Below are positions 23,379 through 33,492 of a stretch of DNA of 64,000 nucleotides, one piece after another. Positions within the stretch are counted from its first letter, which is position 1, and the number at the start of each line of letters is the position of its first letter. The DNA lies in NCBI GenBank assembly GCA_963576735.1, contig OY755173.1, positions 7,038,873 to 7,102,872 of the forward strand, written 5' to 3'. The position numbers and the translations under genes were made by a program. The stretch comes from Bedellia somnulentella (Eukaryota; Arthropoda; Insecta; Lepidoptera; Bedelliidae). The notes below the pieces were generated by a model, which saw only the letters and a program-made list of their open reading frames with translations, did not search any database and had not been told where the DNA came from.

Positions 23379-24656
23379 TGATTTGGACACTAACTAAAAT
23401 TAAATTAATAACAGCAATCATCAAAAGAAAATATAAAAAGTCTTTAATGTATGACAGTTTAGCGCAACATCGCCAGTTTAATGCATGCGCAAAGAAGTAG
23501 GATTTATCGATGTTGCAAATAAGTATTCTGCCGTCATTCTCTCGATGTGCATTATGACACAAGTGCCAAGACCAATTCACTTTATTGCAGTAACTGTGCT
23601 GATGTTTTGACGTTTGTGATGCGCCGGCCTAGATTATACGGCGACATTCGATATTTACTGCGGTAATTAACAACATATTTTGATACAAAATTGCCTTAAC
23701 ACTACGATTTATGCATATATTATATTTACTGCATAATAAAATAAAATGGCCTATGATAGCAAAATCTGTATAACTAGATAAAACCGCCTATAAATGTGGT
23801 GTTATTATAATAGTCAATATTTTAGACTTAAACTTAATAAATTTATCACTAAAGACACTGAATTTCTGGACTTTAAGCTTATTACTTAAATCAAATCCAA
23901 CGAATAATGAATTCTAAAACAATTGAAAAAATAAATGCGTCCGTTCCTAGTAAATACTCTTTATTTTGAGAAAATTTAATCATTTTCATTCATTCCAAAT
24001 CATTTCTACATGAATTTTCTTAAATGGATGTGGAATTTTCATTACTAATTTTATTAATGTAAGTATGATTTTAAAATGCAACACATTTATACAAAAGCTA
24101 AAGTATATAAAAATGAAAGAAAATTTTAAATAGAAAGATTGTTCACCTTACTCTCTAAGAAATCTAAAAGTAGATTATAAAATCCTCAAAAACGCCCCGT
24201 CATCAAGCAATTTAAATTGTTTAAAGTTTACTCAAGGAAATGTCTGTTAACCGTCCTCCAGTTAATAAATGAGGAACGGCTTTGAGGGTGATGGATGTCA
24301 CGCAAGATCCTCATTATGACTATTTAAAGATTAATTTAAATTATCATTTGTATCTACTGGGTAAATAGGTTCGGACCCTTTTGCCTGTTGCGTGTGGTAG
24401 TTTATTTGAGATGAATTATTTTACGCTTATTATTCTGGACTATAATTTAATTTAGAATGGACAGTAAAATATGTCTGTTGAAATCTTTATGTTAGTAATT
24501 GTGCATGTTTATGTTTCACAAAATGATTAATATAAGATAACGACTGCAACAATATTTTGCTTATGGTTAGTCTAGTGTAGAACATTGCCATATTGAAGAA
24601 CCGTAATTTTACTAAATATGGACCCAAAACTGGTTTTGGGACTTAATACATAAGTT
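23379..24656. other. AT-rich interval, no recognised feature
   Basis: No frame, repeat or RNA structure that I can support. Confidence 0.4.
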
Positions 24657-25032
24657 AGGCGTTTTCGTGATTCGTGATGTAAAAGATGATATTGTAACAA
24701 AAATAGAAAAAGGAATGTTGAGATGGTTTGGGCATATTGAGAGGATGGATGACAGTAAATTGGTAAAAGAGATCTATAGAGCCAATGTGGAAGGTAATGT
24801 TAATAGAGGACGAACTCGGAGGACACATTGGGATCAAATAGAAAATGTACTCAAAAAGGCAGGTATCTGTAGTACGAAGAATAAAAGAGCATGTATGAAA
24901 AGATTGATGGATGTGAATGAAGCTAGAGAGGTTTGCCAGGATCGTAAAAAGTGGCGATCGATAGTCTCTGCCTACCCCAGGGGGAACTAACGGCGTGAGA
25001 ATATGTATGTATGTATGTATGTCAGGCGTTTT
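24657..25032 (+). mobile_element. LINE C (RTE-like), 5'-truncated insertion with TSD, best-preserved copy
   Basis: The element is 24666-25023, bracketed by 'aggcgtttt' at 24657-24665 and 25024-25032. An uninterrupted 107-codon frame (24667-24990) encodes the polymerase C-terminus: MLRWFGHIERMDDSK near residues 17-31, then GRTRRTHWDQIENVL, then DRKKWRSIVSAYP, stop TAA. After the stop come 'cggcgtgagaatatg' and four TATG units. Catalytic domains are absent because of truncation at integration. RTE is the most likely clade; a related non-LTR clade is possible. Confidence 0.9.
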
Positions 25033-26299
25033 TATGTGACAGTCCTATTATTATTGCAATCGTTAATTTCTCTTTAAACAGGATGTATAACAAACTCTAT
25101 CTTGAGTAGAATGTGCGTTTTACTAAAAGAATCACCAGCCATATTTTGCGTAAAACCAAAAATGATCTTCATATGTACGAATATGAATGCTTTTTAAGTT
25201 TAACCACTAATCCGAATCTTCAATTAGACCACAAAGAAAAATGCATGCACAAGGTGCATATACAGGAACAGTGAAACATAAAATCATAAAGTTTCTTTCA
25301 TTAAAGACAAATGTGAACTCAAGTCAAGGCAATTTACATTCTACATTTGTTTTCTAAAGCACTATCGGTGGATCTAAAACTCCACTTTGCGGAACGTGCG
25401 AAAACTAAACAAATCTGAGTAATCTCTGTGGATTCAACTTGTTGCTCAAACCGAGGGTGTTGTATCAATCATCTTTATCGTGCTAACAAAAAATGTGTGC
25501 CTAAGCCGAAATAGTTGTCAGTGTATAAGACAGGATGCTTGTTTGGTATCAGCTGTTATCAGCCTAGGCAAATATCGCTGCAGAGAATGTTCCTGAGGGC
25601 GATAAGGTGGGAAGAGATATTTGACTATTTGATTAGAAGTTTTGGAGCTTTTAACCTGATGCCGAGATTATATTTTATTATACTTTTAGATGCATAAAAG
25701 TTTCTAAAAGTTATAAGGCATAATTATCATCAGACTTTGGTTTTTAAAATAAATCTACAGTTGTTTTTTACATGTCAGGAAATCATATTTTAATTTAAAA
25801 ATATTTTTTTACATATATTACAAAATGTTTTCATTCAAAAAAGTAATGCTTCTGATACTTTTATTATAACAGTATTGTAAAGAAAACATCGTAAATTAAA
25901 TCAGCCAATCATCACTACTCGAGTTTTTTTTTGTCGATTATAATACCTTCTGTCATTTTGATGTAAATCACTACATAAATGATTGAGTTATTAAGATAAA
26001 TATTGACGTTTCCCAGAAGCTATAATAAAATGTCTATGTAATCAAAAACCACTTGTCGCTTTATTACCTTCTGAAGACATATTACAACACACGATAAACA
26101 GACATAGCCGTTGCTTAGAATGTTGTTAATGAATTTTACGGTTGGGTATTATACAGTGACGTATGAGTGCTTTTATATATGAATATTAGTAAAAAATGAA
26201 AATTTTAAACTGTTGTTTGGATTAGGTAAAAAAAGTGAAACGAAATAAATCTCATAATAAATAATGAAATACACTTAGTTTATCTTTTGCTCTACATTT
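25033..26299. other. AT-rich interval, no recognised feature
   Basis: The open frame at 25515-25697 has no recognisable domain and no splice or promoter context. Confidence 0.4.
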
Positions 26300-26393
26300 A
26301 GCTTGTCGCAAAATCAAGTTATTTTCAAAATTAATATATATCAGATTATGTTGCTTTATTTACTTTCTTACGCAGGTTATCTTGCGACAAGCT
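26300..26393. repeat. Possible tiny TIR element
   Basis: 'agcttgtcgcaa' at 26300-26311 and its exact complement at 26382-26393 enclose 70 bp of AT-rich DNA. No other copy in the window. Confidence 0.35.
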
Positions 26394-26574
26394 TTTACAT
26401 TTTATGTATATTGGCTAATGATGTTACAATTTAATAGTCAAAGTTATCAAAGAAACATTACCTACTCGTATTATGTTATTTTTATTATTGTAAAATAAAG
26501 TTTGAATTATGTTTGCAAACATATTATTTAATAGCTGTCATCACCATCACGTTCAGACCATAATCTTCAATTAA

Positions 26575-27112
26575 CTATTCCCTCTCATTCAACCAATATC
26601 TATGGCTCCACTTTTTTCTGTACACGCTGTGCAGCTGTGGAACGCACTTCCTCTGGAGGTGCGATTGGCTAACTCACCTAATGTGTTCAAGGATCTGGTG
26701 AAACAACACTATCTCACTGAAGCGCTTTAATACTTTTGCTTTTTAAATTATATGTATTAATTATATGTCTAAACCGTATATGTGTAATTTTTTTAGGTAT
26801 TTGTATTGCTTGTATATACAAAAGTATGTAGTTATATATGTATGTGTGTTCATATTCGTTAAATATGTATATTATTTTGTATAATTAATATTTATGTTAT
26901 TATTTATTATTTCAATTAAATAAGTTATTTTTAAAGTAAGCTTGTTTTGTGCATCTACCCAGATAAATAATTTACCGATCTCACCTTCCGAAGGTTGTCT
27001 GGAAGAGGTCGCTTTTAGCGATAAGACCGCCAATTGTACCTCACTGTAAACTGTGTGATGATTTCTTTTGAAAATTTGTGTTTGATGTGCAATCAAGAGT
27101 TATTCTATTCTA
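26575..27112 (+). mobile_element. CR1/Jockey-like LINE 3' end: polymerase C-terminus and 3' UTR
   Basis: An open stretch of 51 codons (26575-26730) ends ...VQLWNALPLEVRLA... then NSPNVFKDLV and TAA. The LWN-LPLE-R-x-F-K pattern is the classic C-terminus of CR1/Jockey-superfamily LINE polymerases (family knowledge). A ~380-bp 3' UTR follows with 'gaaggttgtctggaagagg' and 'aagaccgccaattgtac', and ends in 'tattctattctatttta'. The same UTR block appears in reverse at 3072 and 40155 and in part at 49838. The RT domain is absent. The minus-strand frame 26872-27096 is antisense of the UTR. Confidence 0.8.
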
Positions 27113-27461
27113 TTTTATCACCAGGCACTCGCTACCTTATAATATTGAAGTACTGGTGAAAGAATAAAAAAAAACATTTATTTGATGATTACAGTATGTG
27201 GCTGAGAAAATCTTGAAGATAATCTTCTAGCTCCTTTATCACTTCATCTGTAGAACCTCGTTAAGGTAAAGAAATCAAACGATCTTCCTGCAGCATCGGT
27301 CTTGCCCTGTGCCATTATAACATTGAATTGTTAAGTGATTTAGACAAACAAAATTTTAACTGAATTAATTGGCACGATTTTATCTGGGCAAGTTTACTAG
27401 TAATAGAATAGACAATACATTAATTAATAATTAAACACAAATACCATCAACATCCAAATGT

Positions 27462-27521
27462 GGTGGAAGAGTTTCTAGCTCTAAAGCTCTGGCTACCCCT
27501 TTTTTGGATTTATAGCCGTGA
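27462..27521 (+). mobile_element. SINE A 3'-end fragment
   Basis: 'tccaaatgtggtggaagag' through 'gctctggctacccctttt' and 'ttatagccgtgagta'. About 60 bp remain. Confidence 0.8.
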
Positions 27522-27984
27522 GTATTTTTGTAAATTTTTGTTTCAAAATATTATCATCAATCACGATTAAATTATTTGCATAACGTCTACTTCAGAAAAG
27601 TTGTCTAATTTGATATATTGTTTTACTTACGAGGGTATTTAGGTAAGAATAGACAGTAGTATTTTTTTCTGACTTGTGTCAATTTTACGAGAGCAGTTTA
27701 AATTAAATTTAACTCATATTTTATGCCCAAGTAGATTTATAAAACCTAAAAGGTGGCAGAGGTGCTAATACTTCGGAACATTATGTGTACTTTTTGTAGG
27801 CAAGTTTAATTTTTTGACTTCCAACCTTCCGACGGAAGTTAAGGAATCTGGTATATAAAATTTTGGACATACGGCGCAGTAAGTAGTATAGTGCACTATC
27901 ATCTATTCAGAACACAACATATAAATGATAGGATCGAGCTCCTTCTTGGGGACATATATCGCTAAATTAGAAAGTTATATTTTG

Positions 27985-28053
27985 GCGCCCAAAAATCACT
28001 TATAAAGCCCCAATAGCTCTTAATCGCCTCTTACAATCACCCATGGTAAGAAA
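27985..28053 (-). mobile_element. SINE A internal fragment
   Basis: 'gcgcccaaaaatcactta' and 'cgcctcttacaatcaccc' match the 5' half of SINE A in reverse. Confidence 0.65.
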
Positions 28054-28429
28054 TAAATATAAATCAATTGATATATAAAAGAAAGAGTTTGGCGAATCAA
28101 ATACCCGTCACATCTCCTTATTCCATATACTCAGCAAAATATGCGATGCTCAAGAAACCCTGTCTCGTCAAATTATATATTTGCAACATATCTCCTTTCA
28201 AACAAAAGTAGCCACCAGATGTAGATTTCTAGCCGTTTCCGCTGAAATGAATTTTGAGTAATTGTCATAAATTAGTTAATGCAAAACGCGAGCCAGTTAT
28301 AATGATCAAAGCGGTTGTGAGCTATGAGTCGTAACGAATGTGACCGGCAGGAAAACGATGTATTACTGTATACAACTGCCGACAACTTAACAGGACATGT
28401 GTATATGTTTACTAATCTAGCCGCAATAG

Positions 28430-28690
28430 AAGGGCAAGCACGAGCGCTATTTTATCGACACGATAACGGATAAAATGACATGGCAGTATACGATACTAAG
28501 TAAGTGCGTAAGAGATGGCTGCTTTATCCCACGCTATAACTAGTTTAAACACCGCTCGTACTAGCCGGGTAGGAGCCGTAGCACGATCGTAATTATATCA
28601 TGACAATGTCGGTTAGAATGAGATGAAGCTAAAAGTTACTTTGGCAGTGTGAAAGAGATAGCTGTGCTAAGCACGAGATTTTTAGATAAA
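28430..28690 (+). repeat. Repeat F copy 2
   Basis: 'agaagggcaagcacgagcgc' followed by 'tattttatcgacacgata' is nearly identical to the right arm of the copy at 13781. It contains two related half-units: 'cagtatacgatactaagtaa' plus 'gagatggctg' at 28470-28530, and 'cggttagaatgagatg' plus 'gtgaaagagatagctg' at 28610-28665. It ends near 'aagcacgaga', echoing its start. Non-coding, unclassified. Confidence 0.75.
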
Positions 28691-29459
28691 ATACTGTAGG
28701 TCTTATAATTATGAGTCACTCTTCAACATACTTTCTTACTTTACAAATACAAATATTAATGTTTTTGAAGCAGTAAATTTACTGTACTGGCTTGTCTGTT
28801 AGATAATGACAATACTGCCTTTGCTCGACTAGTTAAAACTTTGTGTGTTAAATCTTTTTTGTTTATGAAGTGGTTGAATAGAAATTACTGACGCCTGTCT
28901 AACAAATATTGAAATTTTGGTTGTGTTATATTTTATCTTATTCTCAAAGGCCAATTTTCAAGAGCAATCATATAATAAAGGAACTATAAGTCTCATCATT
29001 AGTAAAAAAACGTGTGCTATAATTTGCGAGTTATTTAATAAATGATAAATCCATACAATGTTGCTCAAACAACAACATCTTACTGCATCGATAAGTATAG
29101 TATCTTAATAGTATATGAGCATCAGATGGTAGTTCACAGTAGAATTATGCCACTTGGTATCAATTGTGCACCAATTGTCATGATATGCTAATTAATGGCT
29201 AGATAAATAATAATACGCACTTCACCGCCCAGTTTGATGCTATTTGCACACTTACTTAATATGGGAGTACCGCTTAGCTTAATCAGAATAATTATGAGAT
29301 ACATGGCTTACAGTTGAGCCGTTTATATCATTATTCAAGATAATGACTGGATTTTGCTGTGGTTTAGTTTAATAGATTAGAAAGCGCGAATACGATACTA
29401 CATGTAGCGTAGGTGTTTATAGCACAAATGTATTTATTAGTATTCCTGTAGATGAAAGC

Positions 29460-29521
29460 TCTAAATCGCTTCTAACGATACCCAAGGCACGAGTGCTATT
29501 CCATGCCGACAGTACACAACA
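29460..29521 (-). mobile_element. SINE A 5'-end fragment, degenerate
   Basis: 'aatcgcttctaacgatac', 'agtgctattc' and 'cgacagtacacaac' match the reversed 5' ~60 bp of SINE A. Confidence 0.55.
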
Positions 29522-29743
29522 ATGATAGCTATAGTATCTTTGGAAATCAATACTAAGACACTAAAATGGTTTGATACTAAAAAAGCATCATGTGCCGTAC
29601 TTTCATATTAAATACCGTATCCGTTTACTACGTACTAGCAGCCCGTCCCGGCTTCGCTCGGGCATAAATTATCATTAACATTTTGTTTTTTATTTTATTA
29701 CATGTATTATTATTTTATTTATTTTTTTTTAAGTTTTAAGCTA

Positions 29744-30020
29744 TATGTTATATTTTTTTGCTGTGTAGTGTCGGCTTAGAATAGCACTACCCCATTTCTT
29801 CCGGTGGGTGTACGTAAGAGGCGACTAACGGTTTTGGGGCTTTTGAGGGATTTTTGGGCGATGCGGTTGGAGACCCATCACCAACAACCTTTATTTCACC
29901 ATCTTTTCCCCACACAACTTCCAAAAGTGGCTGAGGAATTTCTGATTCCTTAGCTCTGGCGACCCCTTCTAGGGATTTATAGTCGTGAGTATATGTATGT
30001 ATGTATGTTATATTTTTTTG
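29744..30020 (+). mobile_element. SINE A, full length, perfect 17-bp TSD, inside the Helitron
   Basis: The element is 29761-30003. The direct repeats 'tatgttatatttttttg' at 29744-29760 and 30004-30020 are identical, so this is one of the younger insertions. The body is near consensus from 'ctgtgtagtgtcggctt' to the TATG tail. 'ggttggagacc' at 29866-29876 differs at one position from the Pol III B-box consensus GGTTCGANNCC, though it lies further in than in a typical tRNA-SINE. Confidence 0.95.
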
Positions 30021-30055
30021 TATTTATATTTAGATATATTTTTTATTTTTCATAA

Positions 30056-30225
30056 TGAGTAATTACATAACATAACATAAACATTCACGCCGAATATCCC
30101 CGAAGGGGTTGGCAGAGGTACTAATACTTCTGAACATCACGTGACTTTGTCACATGGTGTTCAGAGTACCCCTATCACGTGAGTACACTGTCCATGCAAA
30201 ACGTGGGTACTCTGAGTAATTACAT
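30056..30225 (-). mobile_element. SINE B with inverted 5' part and perfect 13-bp TSD, inside the Helitron
   Basis: The direct repeats 'tgagtaattacat' are at 30056-30068 and 30213-30225. From 30069 to about 30170 the SINE B 3' end is in minus orientation ('acattcacgccgaatatcc' to 'gttcagagtacc'). From 30171 to 30212 an upstream SINE B segment is in plus orientation ('tatcacgtgagtacactgtc', 'aacgtgggtactct'). Inversion within one TSD-bounded insertion is the hallmark of twin priming. Confidence 0.9.
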
Positions 30226-30240
30226 CAAAAGCCATTCAAT

Positions 30241-30630
30241 TTATAGAGTTAGAGCTTCCCTGTAAACAATATTTGACGTTGTTGTATTTTGGGGCAGCAA
30301 AATAAATTGATGTTCAGGGGCTACCACCCGCGACAGGCCAACGTACAGTTGACCGTGAGTAAAACAATTCTTTCGCAGGTCAATCCCTACTAATTTGAAG
30401 GTTTGGCCTTGGGACTTATTAATTGTTAAAGCAAAAGATGTTTTAACCGGAAATTGTAGCCGTTTAAATGGAATTGGCAGATCAGTTGGGATCATCGGTA
30501 TCCTCGGTATATGAGCTAATTGACCGGCTGCTGGGCCAGTGATAATAGTCGCTACAATTAAATTTTGCTTTAACTCTTTGATAAGCAGCCTCCCGTACCC
30601 CTTCGTGACGCCTGCAACAACTTACTATGC
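30241..30630 (-). pseudogene. Helitron helicase, C-terminal fragment
   Basis: A minus-strand frame, open from about 30630 down to a stop just before 30241, reads GRLLIKELKQN, then TGPAAGQLAHIPRIP, then LPIPFKRLQFPVKTSFALTI, then NKSQGQTF, then GQLYVGLSRV. NKSQGQT and the GQLYV-LSR motif are helicase motifs V-VI of the Pif1-like domain in Helitron RepHel proteins (family knowledge). An ATG lies at 30495, but the homology extends upstream of it, so that is not a real start. The Rep nuclease and the Walker motifs are gone, so the protein is non-functional. Confidence 0.9.
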
Positions 30631-31631
30631 ATAGCTAATCGAGCGGAGTTTTATCTATTTTTTTAATTCGAGATAACTTTCGAATGGAATGTTCGAATCG
30701 AATAATTCAAAAAGTAATATAAGGGTATTGAAGTAGTCTGAAATAATATATACGTTTTTTTATAAGGATTAGATAGGTACAAATAAAGAGCCTTTTCTAA
30801 AGCAGGATTTTAATTTAATTTTTAAGTAATTTTATATAATGACGCTTGTTGTGAGATAACTATAATAGTTAGAGACATGCTGTCGGGGCATTTTTTTTAG
30901 ATAATGATGTGTTCTATAAAATTGTAGTACATAATTTTATTCTATTGTCAATAGTTTTCGCAGCGCACGCGATGTAAGGATTTTTTTTGGTATTTCTTTA
31001 ACACCTTGGGTTACATTTTTGAAGTTTACGTAAGGATCCTTAATTTTTTTGAAAATGAAATATAGCCTATGTCACTCAGGAATAGTGTAGCATCAAAACA
31101 GTGAAAGAATTTTTCAAATCCGTCCAGTAGTTTTGGAGCCTATTCAATTCAAACAAACAAACAAAAAATCAAACCTTTCCTCTTTATAATATTAGTATAG
31201 AAGTATAGATAAATAATTTAAATCTGTGACTTCAGTTCAGCCGGTGCAATAGGGAAAAGTGTAAAAAGGTCGTAACACTAGGCGCTTAGGCATTGTAAAA
31301 TGAACACATAGAGTCCAGTCCCGTCACATGTGCTGCATCCTAACCTATTTATTTGAATGTAGATAGGGACATGAATAAATTAGATGCAATATCAATGCGA
31401 GATAACTGCAGCAATTGCCCTATAAAGACGTGGAACGACTTTGCCCCGAGACGCATTACAATACCGAACATATTTTCAATATTATAGCGTCTACTCATTG
31501 CTCTTTATTGTGCTTTGGACGTTTATAACTCTTAAATCCGTAGCATGTCTCCGCCTTAATCGTATTAGTGACAATTTTTTTGAGACTATAATATAGGGTT
31601 AAAGTTGCATGACATACTTTCACAAAGGTAG

Positions 31632-31796
31632 AGATTTTATTACATACATATATACATACGTATCCTCACGGCTATAAATCCCGTAACGGGGTAGCCAGAG
31701 CCTTGGAATGAAAAAATCCTCCACAAAAAGCCACTTTTGGAAGTTGATTGGGAAGAGATGGTAATAATAAATCGCTTCTAACGACAGATTTTACTA
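31632..31796 (-). mobile_element. SINE A with internal deletion and short TSD
   Basis: The element is about 31640-31785. 'agatttta' occurs at 31632-31639 and 31786-31793. After 'gatggtaataataa' it jumps directly to 'tcgcttctaacgac', losing the central ~70 bp. Confidence 0.8.
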
Positions 31797-31827
31797 TCCT
31801 AATAATATGTACGTACCTGCATATGAT

Positions 31828-31982
31828 GCATACATACACTCACGACTACAAGTCTCAAAAAACCAAAAATGGTAGCTAAAGCTTCAGAATTACAAATCCT
31901 TGCCACTTTTGGAAAAGATATTCAATGATGAAGATCTAACCTCATCGCCCAAAAATCACTTAAAAGGCCCCCATAGCCTATG
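31828..31982 (-). mobile_element. SINE A, degenerate
   Basis: 'catacactcacgactac', 'gccacttttggaaaaga', 'cctcatcgcccaaaaatcac' and 'aaaaggcccc'. Lies 42 bp from the preceding SINE A in the same orientation. Confidence 0.75.
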
Positions 31983-31984
31983 AA

Positions 31985-33435
31985 TCGAATATGTTTATTG
32001 TAATGTTTGATCACTGATTACTCAATTTATTATTGAATTATTAAGTTTGATGGTATGGAAAATTAATCAGGAGATATGTATAAATCGACAAATTTAAAAT
32101 TCAGAATCATTCATTTTTGAATTAAATTTTCGTCAGTCACTTTTGGAAATTGAGTAAGTAAAAAGGTCGTGTTTTTTTAAATATAAATGAGTGAAATTTA
32201 TTCTCGTATTATAATTCCATGAAATGTATTATCTCATATATCTAACATTTTCCAGAGAAACACACGATAAATCTCACCTGTGTTTCACTGTGATGCCGCG
32301 ACAGTTTTAATCATATGAAATTAAAGTTAATTAAAATAATTGCGGATTCATGGCTGGTTTATAATGATGTTGTGAAATTCATAATTTTCAACTGATTTTT
32401 AAATTGGTAACAGCTGCCAATTAAAATTAGTGTAGGTAAAGTTTTAATACATTGGGTTTTTAGAATTTTAATTTGATATATTTAAGCGTAGATTTATATA
32501 ACTGTATGCTTATAATGTTTTGTATAAGAACAGCAAATAAGGCTATTCGATACAGATATCAAAGTTGGTTTGAGTAAAATAATTAGAAAATGAAAGGTTT
32601 CAGAGGCAAAATGACTATTTATTACAACCAAGTCATCTTAAATCTTAACAAAATACACCAGTTGGTATCAACAATCCAATGGTTTTATAGTTTGGCAAAG
32701 TCCTACATAATACGACTAAGTTACATGATATTTTTTTCAGGGAGTTATAACTCATGGCCCATAAAGTATTTGTGCTATTCTCCAACTAACATCTCCAGCG
32801 TTTTTTCAATTTATATTCAAACTAATAGCAGATTAGTATAATAATAAATGCAGACAAAAATATTCAGAAATAGATTCCAGCAAAGTTCAGGCGTCTCGTA
32901 AAATAGACTCAGCAACAAAGACTCAGTTTGGCCTAATCGATAGCAACGAGCCGCGAGAAGCGTTCACTGAAAATGGGAAACGAAGGCATAAACTGTCTTC
33001 ACTTCATGTGGGCATTACTCAAAAATTTGGCTGAAGAGCTCATATGTAGCACAAATGGTATTGTTCATAGTAAAATGGTCTTACGCTTTAGTCGGATTTT
33101 ATGAATTTCCGAAGCGTTCGAGTTAGATGCGTCATTTGACAATATTTATATCTCCTTCCTATATTTCACTATAAAAATGAAATTATTTTTACTTTTAGGA
33201 TTATTAAATAGTACTGATTTTATTAAAATCATGTAACAATATAGTATCACATATAACGGGCAGTGCACATTGCACATAGATTAAGTAAACTAACTAAATT
33301 TTTGAGTTTTTGTATAGGGTACTAACTTGACGACATAATTAATAAATGCAATACATAATTACATATATAAGTGACCTTAGAGGCATGAAAACAATACATA
33401 GACTTAGGTCACATATACATATATATATATATTTA
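31985..33435. other. AT-rich unique interval
   Basis: The open frame at 32590-32841 (+, 83 codons) has no recognisable domain, signal or splice context. No repeat of the named families. Confidence 0.4.
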
Positions 33436-33492
33436 ATAGGGGTCAGCCCCTATCACGTGAATGTAATGTCCAAGCAAGCGAATAAGTACGGT
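33436..33492 (+). mobile_element. SINE B internal fragment
   Basis: 'cccctatcacgtgaatgtaa' and 'tgtccaagcaa' match the middle of SINE B. Preceded by an (AT/AC)-rich simple repeat at 33412-33432. Confidence 0.65.

Larger units (their letters stand above)
29635..31209 (-). mobile_element. Helitron, decayed, with two nested SINEs
   Basis: On the minus strand it starts 'TCTATACTTCTATAC' at 31209 (preceded by A) and ends at 29635 with a GC-rich hairpin ('gcccgag...cggggcgggc'-type, about 29640-29662) followed by CTAG and then T. This matches Helitron rules: 5' TC, 3' hairpin plus CTRR, insertion between A and T. Inside, minus-strand sequence encodes the C-terminal part of a Pif1-type Helitron helicase. 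A SINE A (29761-30003) and a SINE B (30069-30212) have inserted into it. Without these the element would be about 1.2 kb, so it is a deletion derivative that could move only with outside help. Confidence 0.75.
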
